DNA of 64,000 nucleotides, from positions 68,826-132,825 of the forward strand of contig DAOTCE010000013.1 of assembly GCA_035452965.1 (NCBI GenBank), written 5' to 3'. The number at the start of each line of letters is the position of its first letter. The stretch's first letter is position 1. The notes beneath the pieces were generated by a model. That model was not told the origin of the DNA. It made no database searches and saw nothing but the letters and a program-made list of their open reading frames with translations. A program made the translations under genes and the position numbers. Source of the DNA: Candidatus Paceibacterota bacterium (GTDB lineage: Bacteria; Verrucomicrobiota; Verrucomicrobiia; Limisphaerales; UBA8199). Positions 45,267-54,136 of this stretch are shown one piece after another.

Positions 45267-46478
45267 TCAAATCCGTCGCCCAAACTCGGCGAGGTAACGG
45301 CGCATGTCACGCAGCAGCACGGCGTCCGGTTTGCATCGGAGCACCATGCCGTCCAGATACATGAGGCTGCGTATGATGGCGAAGATGCCCTTGTCAAACG
45401 TCATCCCGGAGTGTACGCCAAGTTTAATGGTCTGCATCATTTTGCGGGTAAGGCTCACCTGTGCCACGGTGCGACCTTCGAAGTCGGCGTACAACTCCAG
45501 GAACTTCTGCTTGAAGGCTTCAAAGGCCTCGGCAGTGAGTTCGCGCCCGGACATACGGTTCAACGCCGCCGCGCAGAGCGGGTAATCGTACTCCGAAAGG
45601 GCGGCAAAGAACTCAAAAAGCCCATGTCGGAGACGGGGACTGACGCGGCCGATGTAGCCCGTGTCAATGAAGCAGAGCTGGTCGCCGGTGCGGAGCACGT
45701 TTCCAGGGTGCATGTCACCGTGGAAAGTGCCGATGCAGAACATGAAGAAGCCATGAATGTGGAACAGTTCGAGCAGCGTTTCGTAACGCAGGTCTCCCGC
45801 TTCGAGCAACTCGTCGAAGCTGCGGCCGGGGATGTAATCGGACACCATGACGTTCTCGTTGCATAGCGGCTCATGGACACGCGCGAACGCGAGGCGCGAG
45901 AGGTCGAAAGTGTCGCGATGCTGCTCGTAGATAGAGCGCAGGGTTTGCTGCCCGGCAGCCTCGCGGCGCAAGTCCAGCTCGCTTAGGGTGTATTCTTCGA
46001 TGTCACCGAGAATGCCAATGGGATCCCCTACTTGGCGAATCTTGGGATAGACAAATGTGGCCAGGCGAAAGAGCCGCTTGAGGCTGGCCACGTCTGCAAT
46101 GAACTGTGAACGGAGGTTGCGCTTGACAGCCTTGATAACGACGGATTGGCCGCTTCTGAGCGCCGCGCGATGCACCTGGCCGACGGAAGCGGAGGCGAGC
46201 GCGGTTTGTTCGATTTCGGCAAAATGGTCAAGGAACTCCGCCCCGGCGGAGGCGCGAAGCAAGCTCAGGAAATCGTCGGCAGGCAACGCGGCGTTTCGGC
46301 GGTAGAGCCTGGCGAGATGCTCGCATTTCTCGCGGTCGAGGAAGTCTATTCGCAGGGCATGAACCTGGCCAAGCTTCACCGCAAGGAGACCGAGGCTCTC
46401 AATCCAATCGAGGTCGGGTAGTTTGCCCCCGCGGCTGTAGATTGAATGAACGAGTCGGCCAAACTGAACCCAGTTCAT
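45267..46478 (-). CDS. UbiB/ABC1/AarF-type atypical kinase
   Basis: 403 residues. Seen: AVKLGQVHALR (KxGQ), the Ala-rich loop ASASVGQVHRA, the Lys of VVIKAVKR, FHGDMHPGNVLRTG and FIDTGYIG, the order of UbiB/ADCK kinases. These support quinone or other isoprenoid lipid metabolism, probably by ATP-dependent handling of hydrophobic intermediates. The gene sits between the CrtI-type desaturase (11 bases apart) and the SRPBCC protein, all on the minus strand. The target is unknown. Confidence 0.92.
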   Translation of the reverse strand: MNWVQFGRLVHSIYSRGGKLPDLDWIESLGLLAVKLGQVHALRIDFLDREKCEHLARLYRRNAALPADDFLSLLRASAGAEFLDHFAEIEQTALASASVGQVHRAALRSGQSVVIKAVKRNLRSQFIADVASLKRLFRLATFVYPKIRQVGDPIGILGDIEEYTLSELDLRREAAGQQTLRSIYEQHRDTFDLSRLAFARVHEPLCNENVMVSDYIPGRSFDELLEAGDLRYETLLELFHIHGFFMFCIGTFHGDMHPGNVLRTGDQLCFIDTGYIGRVSPRLRHGLFEFFAALSEYDYPLCAAALNRMSGRELTAEAFEAFKQKFLELYADFEGRTVAQVSLTRKMMQTIKLGVHSGMTFDKGIFAIIRSLMYLDGMVLRCKPDAVLLRDMRRYLAEFGRRI

Positions 46479-46489
46479 GGCCAGGGGGG

Positions 46490-48010
46490 CTAAACCTTCG
46501 TGTTCTTGGAGACGAATGAGATGCCGTAGCGGCGCGAGATGAGGTTTGCGGCAATACGGCCGGACTCGTAGATCGTCGGCAGCCCGCTGCCCGGATGCGT
46601 GCCGCCGCCGACCAGGTAACAGTTGTCCAACTCCTCAAATCGGTTGCGGGGACGGAAGTAGAGCATTTGCCCGAGTGAATGGGCGAGATTGAAGGTCGCG
46701 CCGTACTGGATGTTCATGTCCTGCCAGGTTTGCGGCGTGAAGATGACCTCCTCGCGGATGTGCTGGCGCAGATCGGCCATTCCAGCGCGTTTCTCCACCG
46801 CGGTGACGACGCGGTCGCGGAAGTCCGCCGCTTCCTTGGCCCAGTCAATCTGCGCCGTGCGATTGGGCACAGGCACCAGGACGTAAACCGAGGAGTGGCC
46901 CGGCGGGGCGAGCGCGGGATCAGTAATACTGGCGTTGCGGACGTAAAAGGAGATGTCCTCCGAAAGCACCTTGGCTTGGAAGATATCGCTGATGTTCCGC
47001 TGGTAATCGCGGGCGAAGAAGATGGTGTGGTGCGGCAGGTCGTAAATCTTGTCGAGGCCGAGGTAGAGCATAAAGGTCGAGCACGAATAGGACCGCGCGT
47101 CCACGTTATCCGGTTTGTACTTCCGCAGCACGCCGGGCGGCACGAGGTTCTTCATCGCATAGCCGAAGTCGGCGTTGAGCACGGTTTCGTCACCCAGGAC
47201 GCGTTCCCCATTTGCCAATTGGACGCCGCGCACGCTGCGGCCTTCGAGCACGAGCTGCCGCACTGGGGTTGCGAGGCGGAGGTTTGCGCCAAGTTCGCGG
47301 CAGACCCTGGCCATCGCCTCAGAGATTTCACTCAAGCCGCCCATCACGTGATAGATACCAAAGGCGTGCTCGACATAGGGCAAAATGGCGAAGGCGCCGG
47401 GGCAATCCCACGCGGACATGCCCAGGTACTTGGATTGGAAGGTGAAGGAGAGTCTGAGCTTGTCCTCGCGGAAGTAATCGCCCAGCACACTGATGAGCGA
47501 CCGTCCGATGGATAGTTTCGGCAATGCGCGCAGCATGTCTCTGGAGAGATACTGCATCACAGAGGCATAGTCTTTCTGGAGGCAGGGGTACATGCGGTGG
47601 AAGCGTTCCTTCTCCACCGCCATGAACTTATCGTAGCCGGCACGGTTGCCGGGGAAATGGGTGTCCAGTTGCCGGAGCATTACCTCGCGGTCGGTTGTCG
47701 GTTCGAGCCCGACGTCCTGGAATTGAAGCCGATACATCGGCTCGAGCTTCACGCATTTCAGGCACTCGTCGATGTGCCGGCCGGCTTCCTCGAACACTTC
47801 GTCCAGGATGAACTTCATCATCAGGAACGTCGGGCCAGTATCGAATTTGTAGCCGTTGCGCACGATGGCAGCGTTGCGGCCACCGACGTGCGGGTCCTTC
47901 TCGAAGACCGTGACCTTGAAACCTCGCGCGGCCAGGAGCATGGCGGCGGTCAGCCCACCGGGCCCAGCGCCGACGATTATGATGTGCTTCTGCATATTGC
48001 TGTTCTTCAT
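46490..48010 (-). CDS. CrtI/CrtN-type carotenoid desaturase
   Basis: 506 residues. FAD-binding motif HIIIVGAGPGGLTAAMLLAA then GFKVTVFEKDPHVGGRNA, YKFDTGPTFLMM, and the C-terminal signature YLVGGGTHPGSGLPTIYESG. These define phytoene/diapophytoene desaturases, which introduce conjugated double bases into C40 or C30 chains. Whether the substrate is phytoene or a C30 precursor cannot be told from sequence. No synthase (CrtB/CrtM) is in the window. ATG 47995 is an alternative start. Confidence 0.9.
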   Translation of the reverse strand: MKNSNMQKHIIIVGAGPGGLTAAMLLAARGFKVTVFEKDPHVGGRNAAIVRNGYKFDTGPTFLMMKFILDEVFEEAGRHIDECLKCVKLEPMYRLQFQDVGLEPTTDREVMLRQLDTHFPGNRAGYDKFMAVEKERFHRMYPCLQKDYASVMQYLSRDMLRALPKLSIGRSLISVLGDYFREDKLRLSFTFQSKYLGMSAWDCPGAFAILPYVEHAFGIYHVMGGLSEISEAMARVCRELGANLRLATPVRQLVLEGRSVRGVQLANGERVLGDETVLNADFGYAMKNLVPPGVLRKYKPDNVDARSYSCSTFMLYLGLDKIYDLPHHTIFFARDYQRNISDIFQAKVLSEDISFYVRNASITDPALAPPGHSSVYVLVPVPNRTAQIDWAKEAADFRDRVVTAVEKRAGMADLRQHIREEVIFTPQTWQDMNIQYGATFNLAHSLGQMLYFRPRNRFEELDNCYLVGGGTHPGSGLPTIYESGRIAANLISRRYGISFVSKNTKV

Positions 48011-48072
48011 AGGCTGAGGTTGGAATAGGCGAAACGGGCAGTGCTGGTTAATAGTCGGCTAAATCCTGGGAG

Positions 48073-48528
48073 CTACTTGGCCGGGCCCACGATTGAGGCT
48101 CGCAGCGACCGGAGATACGCGACCACGGCGAGAGCGTCGCTGTGGCTTAGGCGATATTGCGGCATGGGCGGCGACGATTGCTTGCCGTCGGGTTTGATGC
48201 CGGTTTCGAAGTAATGTGCAGCCTGTTCGGAATCTGCAAGTGACGGGAGTCCGTCAATCGCTGGAGCCACTGCAGACCACGGCATAACCCTTGAGGGTTT
48301 GAAGGGGAGTTTTGAACCCCGAAGCCAGCGTGTTCGATCTTGCTTGCCTCTCCAGTCGCGCTCGGTGTGGCAGTCCGCACACAGGGCCACGCGTTCCACG
48401 AGATACCGGCCTTGTTCCAGGCGGTCTGCAGGAGCGGTTGACGAAGGGGGGATGCCTTCGGCAATCGCCCAGACGGCCAAAAGAACCGCGGCTGTAACTG
48501 ACCCGGAAAGCAGCGTTTTGCTTTTCAT
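48073..48528 (-). CDS. Secreted c-type cytochrome
   Basis: 151 residues. Signal peptide MKSKTLLSGSVTAAVLLAVW, then one haem-binding site CADCH near residue 50 and SPPMPQYRLS, where Met is the likely sixth ligand. It looks like a single-haem electron carrier of the periplasm. The first seven residues and about 16 bases around the start (GTTTTGCTTTTCATAG on the plus strand) match PEP-CTERM gene 1 at 22276. It follows the desaturase gene on the same strand; a link to carotenoid oxidation is only positional. Confidence 0.85.
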   Translation of the reverse strand: MKSKTLLSGSVTAAVLLAVWAIAEGIPPSSTAPADRLEQGRYLVERVALCADCHTERDWRGKQDRTRWLRGSKLPFKPSRVMPWSAVAPAIDGLPSLADSEQAAHYFETGIKPDGKQSSPPMPQYRLSHSDALAVVAYLRSLRASIVGPAK

Positions 48529-48891
48529 AGGTTTTGGGTTGCCTGCTGGGCAAGTCTAAGGCACGTACAGGGAAGACGGCGGGTTATGCTCCCTACAACT
48601 GATTTGGTCTTGCGCGCCGCGCGTAGTCAGCGCTGCGCGGGTGAGAGATAATTGGCTTTCAAGCCCACCAAACATGCCGCCATACTGCCAAAAGGCAGCG
48701 GGGCGTGTCAAAAGGTCGTTATTGCGGTTTTCGGGACGCTGACAGGGGGACTTTGAGTTCTGCTGGCCCAGACGGTAAGAACGTTCTCGTGGTCAGGGAT
48801 CGGATCGAAGCAGGCTGGAGACGGGAGACTGCTGGCCGGAGGAGGAGCAACCCTGTCGCCGCGACCCTGGGGATGAGATTCGGTCGCTGCC
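48529..48891. other. Spacer with repeat E copy 2
   Basis: No gene. Bases 48610-48644 carry CAGCGCTGCGCGGGTGA with a similar left part to 5826-5860. Nothing else is recognised. Confidence 0.55.
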
Positions 48892-50013
48892 TCAACGAGG
48901 CCGTTCGGCGGCGGCCCTGAGCTTGATCCGCACAATCTCACTGGGCCGCCAAAGGCGCATGCGCGGGCCCCACGTGCCGGTGCCGCGGCAGACGATGACC
49001 GGCATGCCGGCCACTTCGTGGCGCCCGCCGAGGAGCGGATACCTCAGCCGGACCAGATAGCTGAACGGCCAGAGCTGGCCATTGTGGGTGTGCCCCGAGA
49101 GCATGAGCCCGGCGCCCAACCTCGCGGCAAGCTCCGCCTGCAAGGGGGAATGCGACAACAGAATGACAGCGCCGGGCGGACGCGTCGCCAGGGCCGATTC
49201 GATGGAGTGCCTGTTGCTGCCAAACTGCCGTCCCGCAGTGAGATCGTCCACACCGGCAAGCACCAGACCCGAGGCCGCCTCAGCCCAGGCGTCCCGCAGG
49301 ACGGTGAAGCCGGCGTCCTGGAACAGGCGAACGCACTGCTCCTCGCCCGCATAATATTCGTGGTTGCCGGTCACAGCCCAGACCCCCAAAGGGGCGCGAA
49401 GCTGCGCGAGAACCGGGCGCATCGCTTCCACGCGTTCAACGTTGCCGTCCACGACATCACCCACGACCGCCACCAAGTCCGGCCGCAAGTCGTTGACCCG
49501 ACGGACCAACCGGGTCAGCCAGCCCTTGTTAATCAGGGTGCCCAGATGCAGATCCGAAATCTCCACCAACACCAGCCCATCGCGTTCCGGGGGAAGCCCG
49601 GCAAGCCACACTTCATAATCACGCAGGACCGGCGGCCGAATCCCTTGAACCAGTGCCACGATTGACAGCAAACCCGCCGCGACGAGCGCCCATCCGGGTA
49701 TCCGGGTCAGCAGATTGGGCACAAGATAACCTCCCAGGGTGACCACATCCGCAACGAGCAGCACCGCAAAGAGCAGAAATAGAATGCCAATCCAGGTGGC
49801 TCCGGCAATTTCCAGCGGGCGCGCCGCGGCATCGAGCTTCCAGGAGTAGAGAATCCGGGCAACCGGGTAGCTGGCCCAAAGCGCGATGGCGGCCGCAATC
49901 AACATCGGACGCGAAATCTGCACCGCCAGCCAGGGAACCGAGGCCAGCCGCCAGAACACGTAAAGGTGCATCACTCCCCAGATGGTGAGAATGATGGACA
50001 GGAACAAGGTCAT
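48892..50013 (-). CDS. Membrane-anchored metallophosphoesterase (YaeI-like)
   Basis: 373 residues. The first ~140 residues hold about four membrane helices. The catalytic domain has the dimetal motifs ISDLHLG, GDVVDG, TGNHEYY, ILLSHSP and LSGHTHNGQ in order. YaeI-like enzymes act on phosphodiesters at the membrane; the substrate is unknown. The start ATG overlaps the ankyrin-protein stop (ATGA), so the two are coupled. Confidence 0.93.
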   Translation of the reverse strand: MTLFLSIILTIWGVMHLYVFWRLASVPWLAVQISRPMLIAAAIALWASYPVARILYSWKLDAAARPLEIAGATWIGILFLLFAVLLVADVVTLGGYLVPNLLTRIPGWALVAAGLLSIVALVQGIRPPVLRDYEVWLAGLPPERDGLVLVEISDLHLGTLINKGWLTRLVRRVNDLRPDLVAVVGDVVDGNVERVEAMRPVLAQLRAPLGVWAVTGNHEYYAGEEQCVRLFQDAGFTVLRDAWAEAASGLVLAGVDDLTAGRQFGSNRHSIESALATRPPGAVILLSHSPLQAELAARLGAGLMLSGHTHNGQLWPFSYLVRLRYPLLGGRHEVAGMPVIVCRGTGTWGPRMRLWRPSEIVRIKLRAAAERPR

Positions 50014-50666
50014 TTGGCCTGTTGCGCCCGACTGATGGCTCTCTTCTCTCTGATGCTCAGGGAAATCAGGTCGCCGTTCGCGGCAAGGTAAAGCACGATG
50101 TCGCGACGGCGGGCTTCAACCGCGTAGAACAAGGCCGACTTGTGGAACCGGTCACGGGCCATGACATCGGCCTCGGCCTCCACCAGCAGGCGGATGCTCT
50201 CCAGATCGCAAAGCCGCGCCGCGAGGATGAGCGGGGTCCGGCGGTCGCCGTCCCTGGCATCCACCGTGGCGCCGTGTGCGAGCAGGGAGGCCACGCACTG
50301 GCGGTGCTCGCTGTCCAGCGGGCCCGCAGCGGCGCGGAACATCCCGAGCAGCGGCGGCAGGCCGTTGGTGCTACGGCGATTGACGTCGGCCCCGTCGGCG
50401 ATGGCCGCCTTGAGCAGCTCCAGGTCTCCACCCCGGATCGCCCGGAGCAGGGTCTCATCTGCCTCCTGGGCACGCGGCCCCAGGGCTTCCGCGCCTGCCA
50501 CGGCCAGGATAGAGATCCCTAGAATCACTGCCACCAGGCATGCCCTCCATCCCAGGAAAGAGCTCTTCCTGGCGAACCTTGACGTCCGGCACTGTTTGGG
50601 ACAGAGAGAATGCCCGCCCTCCCCAACGCGCATCCCGCCGCCGCCCGGTTCGAGTTGAAACTTCAC
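50010..50666 (-). CDS. Ankyrin-repeat protein with one membrane helix
   Basis: 218 residues from GTG 50666 (ATG 50633 possible). A basic N-terminus, a membrane helix (ACLVAVILGISILAVAGA) and about four ankyrin repeats (ETLLRAIRGGDLELLKAAIA, then GADVN; RTPLILAARLCDLESIRLLV). Ankyrin repeats bind proteins; no partner is known, but overlap with the metallophosphoesterase gene suggests it may regulate that enzyme. Confidence 0.85.
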   Translation of the reverse strand: MKFQLEPGGGGMRVGEGGHSLCPKQCRTSRFARKSSFLGWRACLVAVILGISILAVAGAEALGPRAQEADETLLRAIRGGDLELLKAAIADGADVNRRSTNGLPPLLGMFRAAAGPLDSEHRQCVASLLAHGATVDARDGDRRTPLILAARLCDLESIRLLVEAEADVMARDRFHKSALFYAVEARRRDIVLYLAANGDLISLSIREKRAISRAQQAK

Positions 50667-50756
50667 ACCCTCCTGTTAACGCAACCGCGCGGCTTCGACA
50701 AGCGACTTTGAGGTTCACGCATTGAATCCGGGCGGGCCGTCTGATGTAATAAGCCC

Positions 50757-51899
50757 ATGACGGTACTCTCATGGCTGCGGCTGCCGGAAAAGCGGGCTCA
50801 ACTTTGCGGCCGCTTGCTGCTCGGGGTTGCGACCATCTGGGCGCTTTTCCGCCTGGCGCGTTCGCTGCGAATCCTCTTCGACGCCTCGCATGACCTGAAC
50901 ATCTACTACTCGCTCTGGTTCCTCCTATGTCACCGCGACTACGCGGACATCGCCTTGAGCCAGGCGCTTTATCTGCCGCACACTTGGCTGGTGTTGACCC
51001 CGTTCTTTGTCCTGGGCTGGCCCGCGGCCCGGCTGTTGATGCTGCTGCTCAATGTGGCGTGCGTGTTCTACATCTGGTGGCGGCTGAGCCGATTGGCGGG
51101 CCTCCAGGGCTTGCGGCGGTGGCTGCTGCTTGCGTTCTTTTGGAGTTGGTTGAGCACCGGGTTGGTGATCGGCCTGGGCAACCTGGCGCTGATTTGCGTG
51201 GCGGCGGCGCTGGCGGCCTTTCCGTTCACGTCCGCCACAAACAGCGCGTTTCTGACGCTTTCCGCCATGAAGCAATCGCTGGTATTCCCGATCTACTTCC
51301 AACTCCTGTTTAAGCGCCCGAAAGCCCTCGTGCTGCCGTTCGTAGTGATGGCGGTGTGCGGAGCGGCAATGCTGTTTTGGACGCGACTTGGTCCGGCCGA
51401 CCTGGCAAGAATGGCTGGGGGATCATTGGATACAGTCCAGGCCTGGACAGAATACGACCTCGTCTCGCTGCGCCGGCTATTCCGCCCCTGCCTCGGAGAT
51501 GGAGCGGCCCTGTCAGCGGTCGTCTGGGCTGTGTGGTTCGCGCTGTATGGGGTTGTCATGTGGCGCATCAAGGAACCGCTGACGCAACTGGCGGCGCTGC
51601 TGCTGCTGGGACTGCTGCCCATCTATCACCACGAATACGACTTGGTGGCGGCTGCGCCGGCCCTGGCGCTGTTTCTGCGGCGCGGTTCCCTGGCCTGGCC
51701 CACGTTGATGACTCTGCTGCTGGCGGTCAACCTGGTCTTCGTTCCCCGCTATATTCTGCCCGCCGGGCTTCTGCGAACCGCCGCCGAAGCGGTGGCTTCG
51801 GTTTACAATCCACTGCTCGTCCTCGCTTGTCTGGGAGGATTGGTGTGGTTGGAAGCGTGGAAGCCGCACTTGCCACAGGGGTCCGCCGGTTCCGGTTAG
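50757..51899 (+). CDS. GT87-like (DUF2029) polyprenyl mannosyltransferase-type membrane protein
   Basis: 380 residues, about nine membrane segments. The first loop has FDASHDLNIYYSLWFLLC with an acidic pair (HDLN), followed by DIALSQALYLPHTWLVL, as in GT87 enzymes that use polyprenyl-phosphate mannose. The sugar is inferred from the family. It is convergent with the WecG-like gene, overlapping 4 bases at the 3' end (51896-51899). Confidence 0.78.
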   Translation: MTVLSWLRLPEKRAQLCGRLLLGVATIWALFRLARSLRILFDASHDLNIYYSLWFLLCHRDYADIALSQALYLPHTWLVLTPFFVLGWPAARLLMLLLNVACVFYIWWRLSRLAGLQGLRRWLLLAFFWSWLSTGLVIGLGNLALICVAAALAAFPFTSATNSAFLTLSAMKQSLVFPIYFQLLFKRPKALVLPFVVMAVCGAAMLFWTRLGPADLARMAGGSLDTVQAWTEYDLVSLRRLFRPCLGDGAALSAVVWAVWFALYGVVMWRIKEPLTQLAALLLLGLLPIYHHEYDLVAAAPALALFLRRGSLAWPTLMTLLLAVNLVFVPRYILPAGLLRTAAEAVASVYNPLLVLACLGGLVWLEAWKPHLPQGSAGSG

Positions 51900-52681
51900 G
51901 GCCGCGCGCCGCCGCGAAGCCTGGTCCAGGAGCGGCCGCGCAGGCCATCTCGCAGCAGGTAGAAGAGAAAGAGGGTGTTGTAGCGGAAGTACCGCGTGGC
52001 GAGCCGGCGCGGCTCCGAGCCCAGCCTGTAAATCCACGTCAGGCCCAGCCGCTGCATCCAAAGCGGGGCGTCGGGCTTCATGCCGGCGTTCACATCGAAG
52101 GCGAAACCAACAGTGAGGATGACACCGCGCCGCAGCCGGGGCTTATAGCGCTTCACCCAAGCCTGCTGCTTGGGCGTGCCAAAGCCCACCCAGATGAAAT
52201 CCGGCGACAGGCGGTTGATTTCCTCGATCACCACTTCCTCGGCAGCACCCTCCATCCGTCCATCGGGCGCGCACTTGCCGTGATAGGCGCCGACAAAGCG
52301 GACTCCGGGATTGAGTTTGGTGAACGCGGCACGCAGTTGGAGGCCGCAGGCTTCCGAACCGCCGAGCAGGTAATGGGTGAACTCCCCCGACACACCGGCC
52401 AAAAAATGGCGCATGAAGGTGGGACCATAGACACGGTCGCGCAGGCGCGCCCCCGCCAGCCGCAGGCACCAGATCAGCGGCATGCCATCCGGCGGGAAGG
52501 CGTCATATACGCTGGTCAGGTCGTGGAACCAAGGCTCGTGGCGCCGCATGGTCACGATCTGAGTATTGGCGAAGTCCAGCGCCACACAAGCACTGCCACG
52601 CGCCCATAGGCGGCACTGCTCCCCCAAGCTGTGGTAGTCGGTCAACAGCAGCGGCGTGCCCAGCACTTCGAGCGCAGTCAT
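51896..52681 (-). CDS. WecG/TagA/CpsF-family glycosyltransferase
   Basis: 261 residues, the usual length. Motifs: VALDFANTQIVTM near the N-terminus, PDGMPLIWCLRLAG (the DGxxxxW acceptor region), RVYGPTFM, FTHYLLGGSE and IWVGFGTPKQQAWV. It adds a sugar, often ManNAc or a related sugar, to a lipid-linked intermediate in teichoic acid or enterobacterial antigen-like polymers. Donor unknown. Its 5' end faces the GT4 gene 127 bases away, so the two are divergent. Confidence 0.93.
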   Translation of the reverse strand: MTALEVLGTPLLLTDYHSLGEQCRLWARGSACVALDFANTQIVTMRRHEPWFHDLTSVYDAFPPDGMPLIWCLRLAGARLRDRVYGPTFMRHFLAGVSGEFTHYLLGGSEACGLQLRAAFTKLNPGVRFVGAYHGKCAPDGRMEGAAEEVVIEEINRLSPDFIWVGFGTPKQQAWVKRYKPRLRRGVILTVGFAFDVNAGMKPDAPLWMQRLGLTWIYRLGSEPRRLATRYFRYNTLFLFYLLRDGLRGRSWTRLRGGARP

Positions 52682-52807
52682 TCGGAGCGAGGGTTCAAGG
52701 GGCCGCGCGGACGTTCAAGAAAAAACTTCTCAGCCGCAGCGTTCCCGGGTATGTTGAAAGGTAAACTTGTTGAGAGCCATATTCACCGGGCGGTTGTCCC
52801 GAATCGC

Positions 52808-54100
52808 ATGAAGCTGCTGGTTTTCGCCCATACGCCACCGCCGCACCACGGCCAAAGCTACATGGTCCAGCTCATGTTGGAAGGCTTCGGGGGAAACCGC
52901 CGCCGGCCGAACCAAGCGGCACCCGTCCCCAACTCGCCCGGCCCTTTGAGGATCGAGTGCTATCACGTCAATGCACGCCTTTCGCGCAAACTGGAGGATA
53001 TTGGAGATCTGCGCTTCAACAAGTTGCTCCTCTTGCTGGGTTATTGCTTGCAAGCCATCTGGTGCCGCTTCCGCTACGGCGTCACCAACTTCTACTACAT
53101 CCCCGCCCCAGGCAAACGCTCGGCCATCTACCGGGACTGGCTGGTCATGCTGCTCTGCCGCCGGTTCTTCAAACGGGTGATACTGCATTGGCACGCCGCC
53201 GGCCTGGCCAAATGGCTGGAGTTAGTGGTGACGATGCGCTGGCGCACGTTGACCTACTGGCTGATGAAACAGGTTGACCTGAGCATCGTGCTCTCTAAGT
53301 ACAACCGCGCGGACGCCGAGAAGCTCTTCTCGCGCCAAATCCGCGTTGTCAGCAACGGCATCCCCGACCCCTGCCCCCGCTTTGCCGACGAGGTCTGGCC
53401 CCGGCGCAAGGCGCGCTTTGCCGCCCGCAGAAAACTCCTAGCGGGCCAGGCACTCGACGCCACGGACGCCGACCACACCGGCGGCGAGCCGCAATTGGTC
53501 CGCATCCTCTACCTGGCGCATTGCACACGCGAGAAGGGTCTATTCGACTCAATGGACGCGGTGGCGCTCGCCAACCAGCGCCTGCGCCAGCGTCAGGCCG
53601 CTGTTTCCCTGCGCTTGATTGTGGCCGGTGGCTTCGTGGCCGCCAACGACAAGACCGAGTTCGACCGCCGGCTCGCTGAACCGGGAATCGCCGATATCGT
53701 CCAGTATCTCGGCTTTGTGTCGGGCGAGCAGAAGCATCAGTTATTGCGCGAGGCCGACTTATTTTGCTTCCCGACCTATTATGAAAACGAGAACCAGCCG
53801 GTGAATCTGATCGAGGCCATGGCCTTCGGACTGCCGATCCTCACGACGCGCTGGCGATCCCTGCCGGAACTGTTTCCCGTCAACTACCCAGGCCTGGTCA
53901 GCATCCGCTCCCCGGAGCAACTCGCTGAGGGCCTGCTGGCCTTGCTGACCACCGAAAGCGGCGAAGGCTTCCGCGACATATTTGTTCAGACCTACACCCT
54001 GGAGCGGCACCTGGCGGGCCTGGCGGAAGCGTTCACCCAGGTCGAGTCGGCCCACCCAGCGGCCATGCCCGCCGCCGCAATCGGTTCGCTCCCAAAGTAG
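52808..54100 (+). CDS. GT4-family glycosyltransferase
   Basis: 430 residues from the ATG of MKLLVFAHTPPPHHGQSYMV; an upstream ATG in frame would run into the opposite-strand gene. GT-B fold: ILYLAHCTREKGLFDSMDAV in the donor domain, EADLFCFPTYYENENQPVNL (E-x7-E form) and IEAMAFGLPILTTRWRSLPE. It transfers a sugar from a nucleotide donor to the growing polysaccharide. Sugar unknown. The radical SAM gene follows 36 bases later. Confidence 0.9.
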   Translation: MKLLVFAHTPPPHHGQSYMVQLMLEGFGGNRRRPNQAAPVPNSPGPLRIECYHVNARLSRKLEDIGDLRFNKLLLLLGYCLQAIWCRFRYGVTNFYYIPAPGKRSAIYRDWLVMLLCRRFFKRVILHWHAAGLAKWLELVVTMRWRTLTYWLMKQVDLSIVLSKYNRADAEKLFSRQIRVVSNGIPDPCPRFADEVWPRRKARFAARRKLLAGQALDATDADHTGGEPQLVRILYLAHCTREKGLFDSMDAVALANQRLRQRQAAVSLRLIVAGGFVAANDKTEFDRRLAEPGIADIVQYLGFVSGEQKHQLLREADLFCFPTYYENENQPVNLIEAMAFGLPILTTRWRSLPELFPVNYPGLVSIRSPEQLAEGLLALLTTESGEGFRDIFVQTYTLERHLAGLAEAFTQVESAHPAAMPAAAIGSLPK

Positions 54101-54136
54101 GCCTGCCACGACCTTGGACGTTTCGCCGACTCCGCC

